This document shows, piece after piece, positions 47,339-56,806 of a stretch of 64,000 nucleotides of DNA. Under the pieces are notes generated by a model, which ran no database searches, was not told the DNA's origin, and worked only from the letters and a program-made list of their open reading frames with translations. This DNA comes from Corynebacterium suicordis DSM 45110 (lineage in GTDB: Bacteria; Actinomycetota; Actinomycetes; Mycobacteriales; Mycobacteriaceae), in NCBI RefSeq assembly GCF_015351405.1, contig NZ_JADKMY010000001.1:496001-560000 (forward strand), in the 5' to 3' direction. The number at the start of each line of letters is the position of its first letter. Position 1 is the stretch's first letter. A program made the translations under genes and the position numbers.

Positions 47339-47477
47339 TCGGTGTTTGGGCATGGCTGGGCGGGTTTTGTCCCCCTCTTTTTTGTTTTTCGACGCCACAC
47401 TCCGGCGCTGTCTTAGCGGTGGCCTGTGCCTGAAAATAAAATAGAACACCTGACCTATTAGTGTGTATGCTGAGCAT

Positions 47478-50400
47478 GTGTCTATGAATGCTGCGTCGCT
47501 GAGCTGGTCGAGGCTGGAGAGGATCCTCTCCAGCAAGTCCGCAGGCACCCTGCATGCCGTGGGAATCGGTGAAGGCCAGCGGGTGGAGTACTTCGACAAG
47601 AGGTATGACCCGGAGGCGGATGGGGCTGCGGGATCATCGGGGTCTGGGGGCTCGTCCGGTGCTGCGGGATCTGGGGCGGAGTCGACTAAGGCGGAGCCAG
47701 CCGTGCCCTTCGCGGAATTGCATGCCTGCAGCGCATACAACTTTCTCCGGGGAGCCAGCGAACCGGAAGAGATAGTAGAACAAGCCGTAGAACTGGGTAT
47801 TAGCGCATTGGGGTGCGTGGATAGGGATGGGTTCTACGGGGCTGCCCGCTTCGCCGCAGCGGCGGCGGAACGGGGAGTGCCCACGGTGTTCGGCGCGGAA
47901 CTATCCATCGATGGCGCGGAAGCCGCGGCCCTGACGGTACTGTGCCGCGGGCAAGAGGGATACCGCAGGCTGTCCCGCTTGATGACAGACGCGCACATGG
48001 CAGACCGAGACAAAGACGTGGTGGTGTATCCGCCGGTGGAGGAGATCGCGCGCTACGCATTCGATGAACACGAGCAGTGCCATTGGTTGATTGTGCTGGG
48101 GTGGGAGATGCGGCGTCGAACAAAAGAATTAGTACGCACGTTCGGGGCGGATAATTGCGTGGTGGAGCTGGTGCACACCATGCAACCCGTGGATGTGGAT
48201 CACAATGATGAGCTGCACGTCCTGGCCATGGAATACGGGCTGAGGGAAATCGTGAGCTCCGCGCCCACGTGCGCGAATCCGCAGCGGGCGCGGCTGGCCG
48301 GGGTGAAACGCGCGCTGCATGAGCGCAAAGATGTGCGCGCCGCAGAGACCATCACGCACCCCCTGGGCGGGGCATGGATGCGCAGCGGCGCGGAGATGAT
48401 GCGGCTGGCGGGGGATAACCAGTGGCTGCGCGATGCCGTGGCCACCACGGTGGAGGTGGCGCGGGAATGCACGTTCACCCTCAACCTCATTGCGCCGCAG
48501 CTGCCGCATTTCCCCGTGCCGGAGGGGCACACGGAGATGTCCTGGCTGCGGGAAGTCACCGCGCGCGGTGCCACGGTGCGTTACGGGGCTCGACCGAAAG
48601 AAGCAGGGCCGGAGAAACAGGAGGGGGTGGATCAATCCACGTCCGCTACCGCGCGGGCATGGGCAACCATCGATAGAGAGCTGCTGACCATAGAAAAGCT
48701 GGGATTCCCGGGCTATTTTCTGATCGTCCATGACATCGTCAGCTTCTGCCATTCCGCGGACATTTTGTGCCAGGGGCGCGGCTCCGCAGCCAACTCCGCG
48801 GTGTGTTTTGCCCTGGGCATCACCAACGTGGATGCCGTGGCGGCCGGGTTGTTGTTTGAACGCTTCCTCTCTCCGGAGCGCGATGGCCCGCCGGATATCG
48901 ACGTGGACATCGAATCCGGTCGCCGGGAGGAGGCCATCCAATACGTGTATGCCCGCTATGGGCGGGATAACGCAGCTCAGGTGGCCAACGTGATCACGTA
49001 CCGCCGCAAGGGTGCGCTGCGCGATGCCGCCCGCGCGCTGGGATACGCGCCGGGCCAGGTGGATGCCTGGGCACGTGGCACCGAGGAGCCCCCAGAGCTG
49101 GTGAGTACCGTGGCCGGGCAGCTCAAAGGACAGCCCCGCCACCTGGGCATCCACTCCGGCGGCATGGTGATCTGCGATAGACCCACCGCAGAGGTGGTGC
49201 CCACCGAATGGGCGCGCATGGAAAACCGCAGTGTGGTGCAGTGGGATAAGGACGATTGCGCCACCGTGGGCCTGGTGAAATTCGACTTGCTGGGACTGGG
49301 CATGCTGGAAGCCATCCACCACGCCTTAGACCAGGTCCGCACCCACCGCGGAGGCAGGAATATTGAGCTCTGGCGGCTAGACCCCGTGGAGAAAGAGGTC
49401 TATGACATGCTCACCCGTGCCGATGCCATCGGCGTGTTCCAGGTGGAATCACGCGCTCAGCTCAACACCCTGCCGCGCCTGCGACCCCGCACGTTCTATG
49501 ACCTCGTGGTGGAAGTGGCGCTCATCCGCCCCGGGCCCATCCAGGGTGGTTCCGTGCACCCGTACATCCGCCGCCGCAATGGCGAGGAACCCGTGGTGTT
49601 CGATCACCCCTGCCTGGAACCCGCGCTGAGCAAAACCCTGGGTATCCCCCTGTTCCAGGAGCAGCTCATGCAGGTGGTGGTGGATGCCGCCGGTTTCAGC
49701 GGCGCGGAGGCGGATACCCTGCGCCGAGCCATGGGATCCAAGCGCTCACCGGAGAAGATGGAGCAGCTTCGCCAACGTTTCTACAACGGGTTGCGCGAGA
49801 CCAACGGCATCACCGGCGAGGTCGCGGATCGGCTGTGGGACAAGATCGTGGCCTTTGCCTCCTACGGCTTCCCGGAATCTCACGCGCAATCCTTTGCTTC
49901 CCTGGTGTACTACTCGGCCTGGTTGAAGCACCATTACCCAGCGGAATTCTGCGTGGCTCTGCTGCGCGCCCAGCCCATGGGTTTCTATTCACCCCAATCG
50001 CTGATCGCCGATGCCCGGCGTCACGGCGTGCGCATCCTCCCTGTTCATATCAATGAATCGGATGTGCAGGCGGATGCGGTGATTGATTTCTCGACGCCAC
50101 CTCCCACCACCAACACCCCTCGCGGCATCCACGGGCTGGGTCGCGGAACCGCAGAGCCCGTGGGGGCTCTTCGGATGGGTCTGGCCTCCATCAAAGGAAT
50201 CGGCAAGGATGTGGCCACGCGGATCGTGGAGGTGCGCGAACGCCTCGGAGAATATCGGACGATCAGCGACCTCTCCCGCGAAGCGGATCTGACCGTTGCC
50301 CAGGTGGAGCACCTGGCCCGGGCTGGGGCATTGGAACCCTTGGGTATGTCCCGCCGGCAGGCGGTGTGGGCCGCGGGCATCGCCGCCACGGAACGGGCGG

Positions 50401-50948
50401 GGATGCTCCCCGGCACCTCTCACGTGGATGCTCCCGTTCTGCCGGGGATGAGCTCCTTCGAGCTGGCTGCCGCGGATCTGGCCAGCACCGGGGTCACCCC
50501 GGACGGCCACCCCGTGGAACTTTTACGGGGCTTCCTCAATACCTGGCATGAACAGCCCATCCGGACAGGAGCGAAAGCGGGGCAGAAGCGGGGCGGGGTG
50601 CCCGTGGTGGCGTCGGAAAAATTGCTGGAGATACCCGATGGAACGCGCATCCGTGTGGGAGGAATGGTGACCCACCGACAACGCCCCATGACCGCAGGTG
50701 GCGCGGTGTTTTTCGGGCTGGAGGATGAAACCGGAATGGCCAACGTGATGGTGACCAGCGGGCTGTGGACCAAGCAGCGGATCGAGGCTCTGAGCACGCG
50801 GCTGGTGGTGATCCGGGGGATTGTGCACAATGCGACGGGGGCGGCGTCGGTGACAGCGGATCTGCTGGAACCTGTGGAACCAGAGCTGGTGGCTGCGGGG
50901 ATGGGACAGGCCGCGCGGCTGGGGAGTCGCTCGCGGGATTTCCAGTGA
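47478..50948 (+). CDS. dnaE2: Error-prone DNA polymerase DnaE2
   Basis: 1156 residues. C-family polymerase of the ImuA'-ImuB-DnaE2 translesion mutasome. After about 75 N-terminal residues with a Gly/Ser-rich stretch (GAAGSSGSGGSSGAAGSG) come a PHP domain, the palm with PDIDVDIE (catalytic aspartates, near 472), fingers, helix-hairpin-helix repeats and an OB fold (RIRVGGMVTHRQRP). The replicative enzyme's alpha-tau region is missing, as usual for DnaE2. TATGCT ends six bases before GTG 47478, so it may be leaderless; GTG 47463 or ATG 47484 are alternatives. Upstream GAACACCTGACC (47444-47455) is a poor LexA box. Confidence 0.95.
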   Translation: MSMNAASLSWSRLERILSSKSAGTLHAVGIGEGQRVEYFDKRYDPEADGAAGSSGSGGSSGAAGSGAESTKAEPAVPFAELHACSAYNFLRGASEPEEIVEQAVELGISALGCVDRDGFYGAARFAAAAAERGVPTVFGAELSIDGAEAAALTVLCRGQEGYRRLSRLMTDAHMADRDKDVVVYPPVEEIARYAFDEHEQCHWLIVLGWEMRRRTKELVRTFGADNCVVELVHTMQPVDVDHNDELHVLAMEYGLREIVSSAPTCANPQRARLAGVKRALHERKDVRAAETITHPLGGAWMRSGAEMMRLAGDNQWLRDAVATTVEVARECTFTLNLIAPQLPHFPVPEGHTEMSWLREVTARGATVRYGARPKEAGPEKQEGVDQSTSATARAWATIDRELLTIEKLGFPGYFLIVHDIVSFCHSADILCQGRGSAANSAVCFALGITNVDAVAAGLLFERFLSPERDGPPDIDVDIESGRREEAIQYVYARYGRDNAAQVANVITYRRKGALRDAARALGYAPGQVDAWARGTEEPPELVSTVAGQLKGQPRHLGIHSGGMVICDRPTAEVVPTEWARMENRSVVQWDKDDCATVGLVKFDLLGLGMLEAIHHALDQVRTHRGGRNIELWRLDPVEKEVYDMLTRADAIGVFQVESRAQLNTLPRLRPRTFYDLVVEVALIRPGPIQGGSVHPYIRRRNGEEPVVFDHPCLEPALSKTLGIPLFQEQLMQVVVDAAGFSGAEADTLRRAMGSKRSPEKMEQLRQRFYNGLRETNGITGEVADRLWDKIVAFASYGFPESHAQSFASLVYYSAWLKHHYPAEFCVALLRAQPMGFYSPQSLIADARRHGVRILPVHINESDVQADAVIDFSTPPPTTNTPRGIHGLGRGTAEPVGALRMGLASIKGIGKDVATRIVEVRERLGEYRTISDLSREADLTVAQVEHLARAGALEPLGMSRRQAVWAAGIAATERAGMLPGTSHVDAPVLPGMSSFELAAADLASTGVTPDGHPVELLRGFLNTWHEQPIRTGAKAGQKRGGVPVVASEKLLEIPDGTRIRVGGMVTHRQRPMTAGGAVFFGLEDETGMANVMVTSGLWTKQRIEALSTRLVVIRGIVHNATGAASVTADLLEPVEPELVAAGMGQAARLGSRSRDFQ

Positions 50949-51006
50949 GGTGTTCGCGGGGATCTTCGCAGGGGCTGGTCAGGGAACCCAGCGGGGGAAT
51001 CTGGTG

Positions 51007-51041
51007 TTGACACGCGATGTGCGACTCGTAGGATCAACGAT
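51007..51041 (+). promoter_or_regulatory. Leaderless promoter of the secreted esterase
   Basis: A near-consensus promoter: TTGACA (51007-51012), 16 bases, TAGGAT (51029-51034), then seven bases to GTG 51042. Transcription should start at the GTG. Confidence 0.75.
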
Positions 51042-52250
51042 GTGAAACACCGTGCCCAACCCACACCACAGCAGTTCAGGCGGAGGAGAACTATCGCTGT
51101 GTGTTTGGCATCGGTACTGGTAGTGACGTCCGGGTACATCGGTGCGCGCGTACAAACGGCTACTGGCTGGCCAAAAACAGTCAGCGTCCAAGAAGCCTCG
51201 GAGACGGGAGAAACCGCGGAATCCACGGAAGATGCCGTCCCGCGCGTACCTGAATCCGAACAACCCGACATCATGCCCGTGGCCCGAAGCTCCAACGGAC
51301 AAGCGCCGTTGCAGGATGCCCCAAAACCAGGAACCAGCGGCCACGTCTGGGTGGATACCAACGGGGAGCGCCGACCCGCATACGCGCAGATCCCGCAAAC
51401 CGCAGCAGAGGGGAAGCCCGTGCCCGTGGTGCTGGCATTCCACGGGTACCAGGAAAAGCCGGAAACGATGGCCGCGTACTCGGGACTGGGCAAGGCCTGG
51501 GGCAAAGACGGCGGGGACGGGGCCATCGTGGTGTACCCGGAAGGCAAGAACAAGGCATGGGAAGGAGCCCCCTACGCGGAAACCACCCACGGGCAAGATG
51601 TGCAGTTCGTGCGCGATCTGCTGGATAGGCTCAGCGCCACTTACCCGGTGGATGCCACCCGGATCTATGCAGCGGGAATGTCCAATGGCGGTGGATTCGG
51701 GCTGAAGCTGGCGTGCGAGATGCCAGAGCACTTCGCGGCCATCGCCAGCGTCTCCGGGGCTTACTATCCCGGTACATGGCGTAACTGTGCCACCAAGCAA
51801 TCGGATCCAAACACTCCAGAGAGCATCACGTTCACCAAGGGGCCAGCCCTGCCATTCCTCGAGATTCACGGCGGGTTGGATTCCACCATCAGCTTTAACG
51901 GCGGCACACGGCACGGCAGTCCTTACTTGTCCGCCATGCGCCTGAGCAGCCTGTATGCGGCGCGCACAGCATGCTTCGGGGCACCAATGGCGGTGAAAGT
52001 CTCGGAGGAGGTTAACCGCACCGAGTGGAAGGGGTGCGCTGAGGATGCAGAAGTGATGCAGGTGGATATCGTCAACGCCGAGCACACCTGGCCGGGCGAA
52101 ACCAAGGGTTATTCCGGCACGGGAGAGGCGCTGAATAGGCCAGCAACCGTGGCAGGCGGGCAAGGCCAGCGCACCACGGAAGTGATCTCCGCAACCAGCG
52201 AAGTGCTGGCGTTCTTTGAGCGGCACCGGCTGGATGTGGACGCTGGGTAG
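51042..52250 (+). CDS. Secreted esterase, PHB-depolymerase/LpqC-like
   Basis: 402 residues. The N-terminal signal or anchor helix is RTIAVCLASVLVVTSGYIG (about 16-35), with a Glu/Ser-rich linker to about 95 and then an alpha/beta-hydrolase domain: oxyanion region AFHGYQEKPETM, nucleophile Ser214 (AGMSNGGG), Asp in HGGLDSTISF and His in EHTWPG. Close relatives are esterases of the polyhydroxybutyrate depolymerase/LpqC group, with feruloyl-esterase-like activities among them. There is no lipobox, so it is either secreted or N-terminally anchored. The substrate is unknown. Confidence 0.88.
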   Translation: MKHRAQPTPQQFRRRRTIAVCLASVLVVTSGYIGARVQTATGWPKTVSVQEASETGETAESTEDAVPRVPESEQPDIMPVARSSNGQAPLQDAPKPGTSGHVWVDTNGERRPAYAQIPQTAAEGKPVPVVLAFHGYQEKPETMAAYSGLGKAWGKDGGDGAIVVYPEGKNKAWEGAPYAETTHGQDVQFVRDLLDRLSATYPVDATRIYAAGMSNGGGFGLKLACEMPEHFAAIASVSGAYYPGTWRNCATKQSDPNTPESITFTKGPALPFLEIHGGLDSTISFNGGTRHGSPYLSAMRLSSLYAARTACFGAPMAVKVSEEVNRTEWKGCAEDAEVMQVDIVNAEHTWPGETKGYSGTGEALNRPATVAGGQGQRTTEVISATSEVLAFFERHRLDVDAG

Positions 52251-52261
52251 CGCCCAAGAAG

Positions 52262-53446
52262 CTAGGTGGAAAGATCCACGTCCGCGTAATCCACGTGCGG
52301 ATGGGTCAACCAAGATAGCGCTCGGTGACGCTCCAGCAGAATGGAGCTTTGCACCGGCTCCAGCTGCAAGCCCAGCAATTCCTTGGCTGGATCCCCGCCG
52401 CGCTCGGTAATCTCGTTCGCCTTTAACGTCTGGTTCACCGCGTACCAGCGCATGGAATAGGTGTATTCCAGCACGTCGCAGATCTCTGGCAAGGTGCGTG
52501 GGCGCAAGCTCTTCCTGACAGTCTGGTGCGTCAAATAATCCGTAAGCACTGCTGGCTGGGGTGGGTTGAGCTCAAACGGATCAGCATCCGTGGCGCCGAT
52601 AACCCACGCCAGCAGCTCCGCGGCCACAAAACCCCATTGCATCTGGAACGCGCCCTCAGTGAGCTCTGCGGGGTAGTTCGGGGATTGGCCCTCGCCGAAG
52701 GAATTGAAGCGTCGCACCGCAGCCAGGAATTCCGTCTCTTCCTGGGTCAGGTTGGATTCCGTGATCTGGAGATGAGTCAGGTATTCGTCGACGTTAACGG
52801 ATTGCCCAGCCACCACATCCACGGCGATATGCGCCAAAGTGAGCAAGGATTGCGCCCGCTGGCGCACCTCAGAAGGCTTGCGCAGTACAACTTCAGATTC
52901 CCCGATGACCGGGGGCAGATAAGTGCTGATTAGGATGCCTTCTTCGAACAACCGCCCGCGGATGCGATCGCGCCGGATAATCGATTCTTCCGTGTGCGGG
53001 GCAGAAGGTGGCGTCGCACCCTCCGGGGTGCGGGGATCCAGTAGGTCAATGCCTTCACCGTTGCGCACGGATCCATCCCAGAGGAAGAAGATCGAGTTTG
53101 CCTGCTTTCCCCACGCAGAAAATTCTTCGGAGAAATCCGCCAGGGAATAGCCTTCGGGCCGTTCAAATACGTAGTGGCAGTGAGCTCGGGAAATGTGCTG
53201 GAACACGGAATGGATGCTGGAATTATAGGAACCTGCCCGCTCCACCCCGGTGTTGAGCGCATATCCGGCAAATCCATTCAGGTGTTCTTGCAGCTCGTGT
53301 GCATCGCTGCCCTCGTTTTGCTCGGAGAGGAAAGGGCCGTTGGCATCTTCGCTAATGAGTGAGCGCACAAACGTAGGGCCGTTTCCGGCTCCGAACCAGG
53401 GGATGGGGGTTCGGAGCGTGGAGTATGCGTTCACAAAGGTAGTCAT
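52262..53446 (-). CDS. DUF4272-like domain protein
   Basis: 394 residues, soluble. The C-terminal half (about 180-380) has the DUF4272 pattern: RAQSLLTLAHIAVDVV, WGFVAAELLAWVIGATD and CDVLEYTYSMRWYAVNQ. The N-terminal part (about 1-170) is unknown to me. The start at 53446 is chosen because minus-strand TATCCT ends eight bases upstream (leaderless). Function unknown. Confidence 0.75.
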   Translation of the reverse strand: MTTFVNAYSTLRTPIPWFGAGNGPTFVRSLISEDANGPFLSEQNEGSDAHELQEHLNGFAGYALNTGVERAGSYNSSIHSVFQHISRAHCHYVFERPEGYSLADFSEEFSAWGKQANSIFFLWDGSVRNGEGIDLLDPRTPEGATPPSAPHTEESIIRRDRIRGRLFEEGILISTYLPPVIGESEVVLRKPSEVRQRAQSLLTLAHIAVDVVAGQSVNVDEYLTHLQITESNLTQEETEFLAAVRRFNSFGEGQSPNYPAELTEGAFQMQWGFVAAELLAWVIGATDADPFELNPPQPAVLTDYLTHQTVRKSLRPRTLPEICDVLEYTYSMRWYAVNQTLKANEITERGGDPAKELLGLQLEPVQSSILLERHRALSWLTHPHVDYADVDLST

Positions 53447-53524
53447 GACGTTTAAGGATAGGGAACTACTGCCCCTCATGCGCTGCGAACAATCAAAATA
53501 TGCAGCAAATAGGGGGAGTAGAGA

Positions 53525-53556
53525 AAATGCGGAGGCCTGCAAAGGTGCGCAGGCCT
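53525..53556 (-). terminator. Terminator after the saccharopine-dehydrogenase-like gene
   Basis: On the minus strand AGGCCTGC and GCAGGCCT (53556-53549 and 53540-53533) pair around eight bases, then CCGCATTTTC follows. Confidence 0.65.
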
Positions 53557-53581
53557 GGCAAGAACTTGAAGGCGCTGCGCC

Positions 53582-54895
53582 CTACTTGGCAGCGCCCGAT
53601 TCGATGCTGAAGCCAGCTGCGCGCAGGCGGTCCACATACGCGGTGCCCAGGGCGGTGGCTGGCGTGAGGATTCCTCCCGCGCGCTGCGGGAACTTGTCCT
53701 GATCCAGCGCCAAGGTCAGCGCGGCTTCGCTGAGCATGGCGCACGTAGCCTTATATCCGGGATCACCCTGCGCGGAGACAGTGGAGGTGTAGCGCTTGCC
53801 GGATTCCGTGGTGCCGTAGTGGGTGGTCTTGAAGAAGCCACTCTCGCGGGATTCCTTGGATGGGCCATCGCCTGGTTCCGGCACCCAGCGGGAAAGCAGG
53901 GGGCGCAGCTTGTCCACGTTGAGCAGGGTAAATCCCAGACCCAATGCTCCGGCCAGGGCGAATGCGGTCAGTCGGCCCTTCAGGCCCGCACCGGTGGGCT
54001 GGTACTCGGCGTAACGCAGGCGCGGGCCATAAGCGTGGTCAAGCAGGGAATTGGAACGACGCACAACGCGCGTATTACTTCCGGCCATCAAGAAAGGCCC
54101 AGCCCAGCCCTCTGGGCCACCATGCTTCGCGGTGTTGATAATTCCGAAGTCAGGCTGTGAACCCAGCTCGGGATCGTCCTTCGATGGCTCGGCTGAACGA
54201 TCAGCGCTGAGGCCATAGGGATCGCCAATCGCCTTCGCGCCCTCGGAGTCCTTCTTGGCCTCGGCGGTCTGCACGCGCATGGAATCGATGGTTCCTCCGG
54301 AGAGGCCACCCTTCATCTTGACCAACATCGTGGCCTCGGTGAGAGGTTCGCCGGATTCCTTGGCTGCCTCGTGGAGCATCAGCATGCCAATGTCGCTGGG
54401 GATGGAATCAAAGCCACAAGCGTGCACGATCCGGGCACCGGATTGCTCGGCAGTGGAGTGGAACTTGGTGATGGTGCGGTGCATGAACAGCGCTTCGCCA
54501 CACAGGTCCACGTAGTGCGTGCCGGCCTCGGCACATGCGCGCACCAGCTCTTCGCCGTAGCGGGTGTATGGCCCCACGGTGGAGATAACCACCTTGGTCT
54601 TGTTCGCCATATCGCGCAAGGATGGGGCATCGAAAGAATCCGCGACCAGCAGTGGCCACTCGCGGGAGGCGGAGACACCCGTGTCCTGGGCAATCTCCTC
54701 CCGCACCTTTTCCAATTTGTTTTGGTTTCGGCCAGCCAGCGCGATGTTGGCAGAACCACTGTGTTGAGCCAGGTATTCCGCCACCAAGGTGCCGACAAAC
54801 CCGGTGGCTCCATAAACCACCACGTCGTATTCCCGGTCGGATTGAGTGTTCGGGGTGGAGTCTGCAGAACGGTTATTTTCTGGTGATGTGTTCAT
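53582..54895 (-). CDS. Saccharopine-dehydrogenase-like NAD(P)-binding protein, Rv2449c-like
   Basis: 437 residues. The N-terminal Rossmann motif is VYGATGFVGTLVAEYL (near 28-43), followed by ALAGRNQNKLEKV, STVGPYTRYGEELV and HACGFDSIPSDIG. That is typical of the saccharopine-dehydrogenase-like family of Actinobacteria, which includes trans-acting enoyl reductases for lipid synthesis. A hydrophobic stretch near 302-322 (LTAFALAGALGLGFTLLN) suggests membrane contact. TAGGCT ends seven bases before the ATG (leaderless). The true substrate is unknown. Confidence 0.85.
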   Translation of the reverse strand: MNTSPENNRSADSTPNTQSDREYDVVVYGATGFVGTLVAEYLAQHSGSANIALAGRNQNKLEKVREEIAQDTGVSASREWPLLVADSFDAPSLRDMANKTKVVISTVGPYTRYGEELVRACAEAGTHYVDLCGEALFMHRTITKFHSTAEQSGARIVHACGFDSIPSDIGMLMLHEAAKESGEPLTEATMLVKMKGGLSGGTIDSMRVQTAEAKKDSEGAKAIGDPYGLSADRSAEPSKDDPELGSQPDFGIINTAKHGGPEGWAGPFLMAGSNTRVVRRSNSLLDHAYGPRLRYAEYQPTGAGLKGRLTAFALAGALGLGFTLLNVDKLRPLLSRWVPEPGDGPSKESRESGFFKTTHYGTTESGKRYTSTVSAQGDPGYKATCAMLSEAALTLALDQDKFPQRAGGILTPATALGTAYVDRLRAAGFSIESGAAK

Positions 54896-54987
54896 GATCT
54901 CGAGCCTACTCACGGATGAGACATTGGTTCAGGGAGATCGATTGGCTATTTGTCCGCCCCGGGTGCACATCCCTAGGCTTATCGCTC
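54896..54987. promoter_or_regulatory. Divergent leaderless promoters sharing the -10 box TAGGCT
   Basis: In 92 bases, TAGGCT occurs on the minus strand (54908-54903), seven bases from ATG 54895, and on the plus strand (54974-54979), eight bases from ATG 54988. Neither gene has a ribosome binding site. Confidence 0.6.
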
Positions 54988-55509
54988 ATGGAGAGCGCAG
55001 TAGGCGAGCAGGAAACCGGCAATAAGCCCGAGGGCCACAACGGCCTGATCAACGTCATGTTTGATCGTCCCGTCATCCCCCCAAACACGGGAAATGCCAT
55101 CCGCATGTGTGCCGGTTCCGGGGCCAGGCTGCACTTGGCCGGTCCGCTTGGCTTTAATTTCGACGAAAAGAACGTCAAACGCGCCGGGCTGGATTATCAC
55201 GACCTGGCTGATGTCACCCAGCACGCGAACTTCCATGAGGCCTTTGCCGCGCTTCCCGATGCCAGGATCTTCGCCTTCTCCGCCCACGCGGAGGTGTGGT
55301 ACACCGATATCCAGTATCAGCCGGGGGATGTGCTGCTCTTCGGGCCGGAACCGACGGGACTGGGTGAGGACATTCTGAGCCACCCGCGCATTACTCAACA
55401 GGTGCGGATTCCGATGCTTCCTGGGCGTCGAAGCATGAACCTGTCCAACGCGGCCGCGGTGGCAACGTATGAGGCGTGGCGACAGTTCGATTTCTTCGGC
55501 GGGGAGTAA
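54988..55509 (+). CDS. trmL: tRNA (cytidine/uridine-34 2'-O)-methyltransferase, TrmL type
   Basis: 173 residues. SPOUT (SpoU) methyltransferase with a trefoil knot: [17 protein letters not shown] (motif 1), [15 protein letters not shown] (motif 2) and [26 protein letters not shown] (motif 3). It 2'-O-methylates the wobble base of some leucine tRNAs. The start at 54988 is leaderless; a longer frame has no support. It is 37 bases before folD. Confidence 0.9.
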   Translation: MESAVGEQETGNKPEGHNGLINVMFDRPVIPPNTGNAIRMCAGSGARLHLAGPLGFNFDEKNVKRAGLDYHDLADVTQHANFHEAFAALPDARIFAFSAHAEVWYTDIQYQPGDVLLFGPEPTGLGEDILSHPRITQQVRIPMLPGRRSMNLSNAAAVATYEAWRQFDFFGGE

Positions 55510-55546
55510 TCCCGCCCGCGGGGTCAGCCGTGGAATAATGAAACTC

Positions 55547-56404
55547 ATGGCTGCAATCACCTTGGATGGAAAACTGTACCGCGATGAGATCTTCGCTGAT
55601 CTCGCTACCCGCGTGGAAGCACTCCGCGAGAAGGGCATCACCCCGGGTTTGGCTACGGTGCTGGTGGGAGATGATCCCGCCAGCCATTCTTATGTCAAGA
55701 TGAAGCACCGCGATTGCGAGCAAATCGGGGTGAACTCCATCCGCAAGGATCTCCCTGCTGACGTGACTCAGGAAGAGCTCAACGCGACGATCGATGAGCT
55801 CAACCAGGATCCCGCCTGCACCGGGTACATCGTGCAGTTGCCGCTGCCCAAGCACCTCGATGAAAATGCGGTGCTGGAGCGCATCGATCCCGCCAAGGAT
55901 GCCGATGGCCTGCACCCCGTGAACCTCGGCAAGCTGGTGCTCAACGAGCCCGCACCTCTGCCCTGCACCCCGAACGGTGCGATCTCCCTGCTGCGTCGTT
56001 TCGACGTAGAGCTCAACGGAGCCAAGGTAGTGGTGATCGGCCGCGGCGTGACCGTGGGCCGTCCCATCGGCCTGATGTTGACCCGACGCTCGGAAAATTC
56101 CACCGTCACCCTGTGCCACACCGGTACCAAGGATCTGGCTGCGGAAACTCGCGAGGCTGACGTGATCGTGGCTGCCGCGGGTCAGCCCCACATGCTCACC
56201 AAGGACATGGTCAAGCCCGGAGCAGCCATCTTGGACGTGGGAGTCTCCCGCAAGGATGGCAAGCTAGCCGGCGACGTGCACCCAGAGGTCTGGGATATTG
56301 CCGGTGCCGTATCCCCCAACCCAGGTGGAGTGGGCCCACTGACCCGCGCTTTCCTGGTGCGCAATGTGGTGGAGCGGGCCGAGCTGCTGGCTCAGCAGGG
56401 CTAG
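55547..56404 (+). CDS. folD: Methylene-THF dehydrogenase/cyclohydrolase FolD
   Basis: 285 residues. Bifunctional enzyme that interconverts 5,10-methylene-, methenyl- and 10-formyl-THF, giving one-carbon units for purines and, through methylene-THF, for methionine. Motifs: [14 protein letters not shown] with the catalytic Lys, [30 protein letters not shown] (NADP loop) and [15 protein letters not shown]. The ATG at 55547 follows AATAAT by seven bases. Confidence 0.96.
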   Translation: MAAITLDGKLYRDEIFADLATRVEALREKGITPGLATVLVGDDPASHSYVKMKHRDCEQIGVNSIRKDLPADVTQEELNATIDELNQDPACTGYIVQLPLPKHLDENAVLERIDPAKDADGLHPVNLGKLVLNEPAPLPCTPNGAISLLRRFDVELNGAKVVVIGRGVTVGRPIGLMLTRRSENSTVTLCHTGTKDLAAETREADVIVAAAGQPHMLTKDMVKPGAAILDVGVSRKDGKLAGDVHPEVWDIAGAVSPNPGGVGPLTRAFLVRNVVERAELLAQQG

Positions 56405-56416
56405 TCGCCAGCGTTT

Positions 56417-56794
56417 ATGTCCCATCCCATTCACAGCATCCCGCGCCCAAAACATCCGCACCTGGATGAAGAGCGCGCCAATTTGCTGGACAACCCGCAT
56501 GATCGGGCTGTCCCGCCTTCGCCGCTGAACCCGCTGGCCCAAGCGGCCCTCGTGGCTATCTTTTTGGTGGGAGTCGCGGCTGCCGTGGTGTTCCTCGCCA
56601 CCGAGCATTGGCGCCGGGGAGCAACCGCGTTTGGCGGTTCCCTGGTGTTCCTGGCGATCATTCGCTGGGTGGTCGATAGCCGGATCATGGGCGTGCTGGC
56701 CGTGCGCAGCCGCCGCTTTGATTCCTTCTTCAACGCCATCGTGGGCGTGGGCATGCTGTGGATCGCGGTCAGCGTGGATCCGCTGGGAAGCTAA
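56417..56794 (+). CDS. DUF3017 membrane protein
   Basis: 125 residues with three membrane helices (about 43-62, 67-85, 105-121) after a polar N-terminus (SIPRPKHPHLDEERA). DUF3017 genes sit directly after folD across Actinobacteria (Rv3355c), as here with a 12-base gap. It is in an operon with folD. Function unknown. Confidence 0.85.
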   Translation: MSHPIHSIPRPKHPHLDEERANLLDNPHDRAVPPSPLNPLAQAALVAIFLVGVAAAVVFLATEHWRRGATAFGGSLVFLAIIRWVVDSRIMGVLAVRSRRFDSFFNAIVGVGMLWIAVSVDPLGS

Positions 56795-56806
56795 CAGCGA
56801 GGCTAA

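Noticed and set aside
47463-47484. Alternative dnaE2 starts GTG 47463 and ATG 47484
   Set aside because: TATGCT ends six bases before GTG 47478, which fits the leaderless pattern better. The choice is weak, as all three are in frame.
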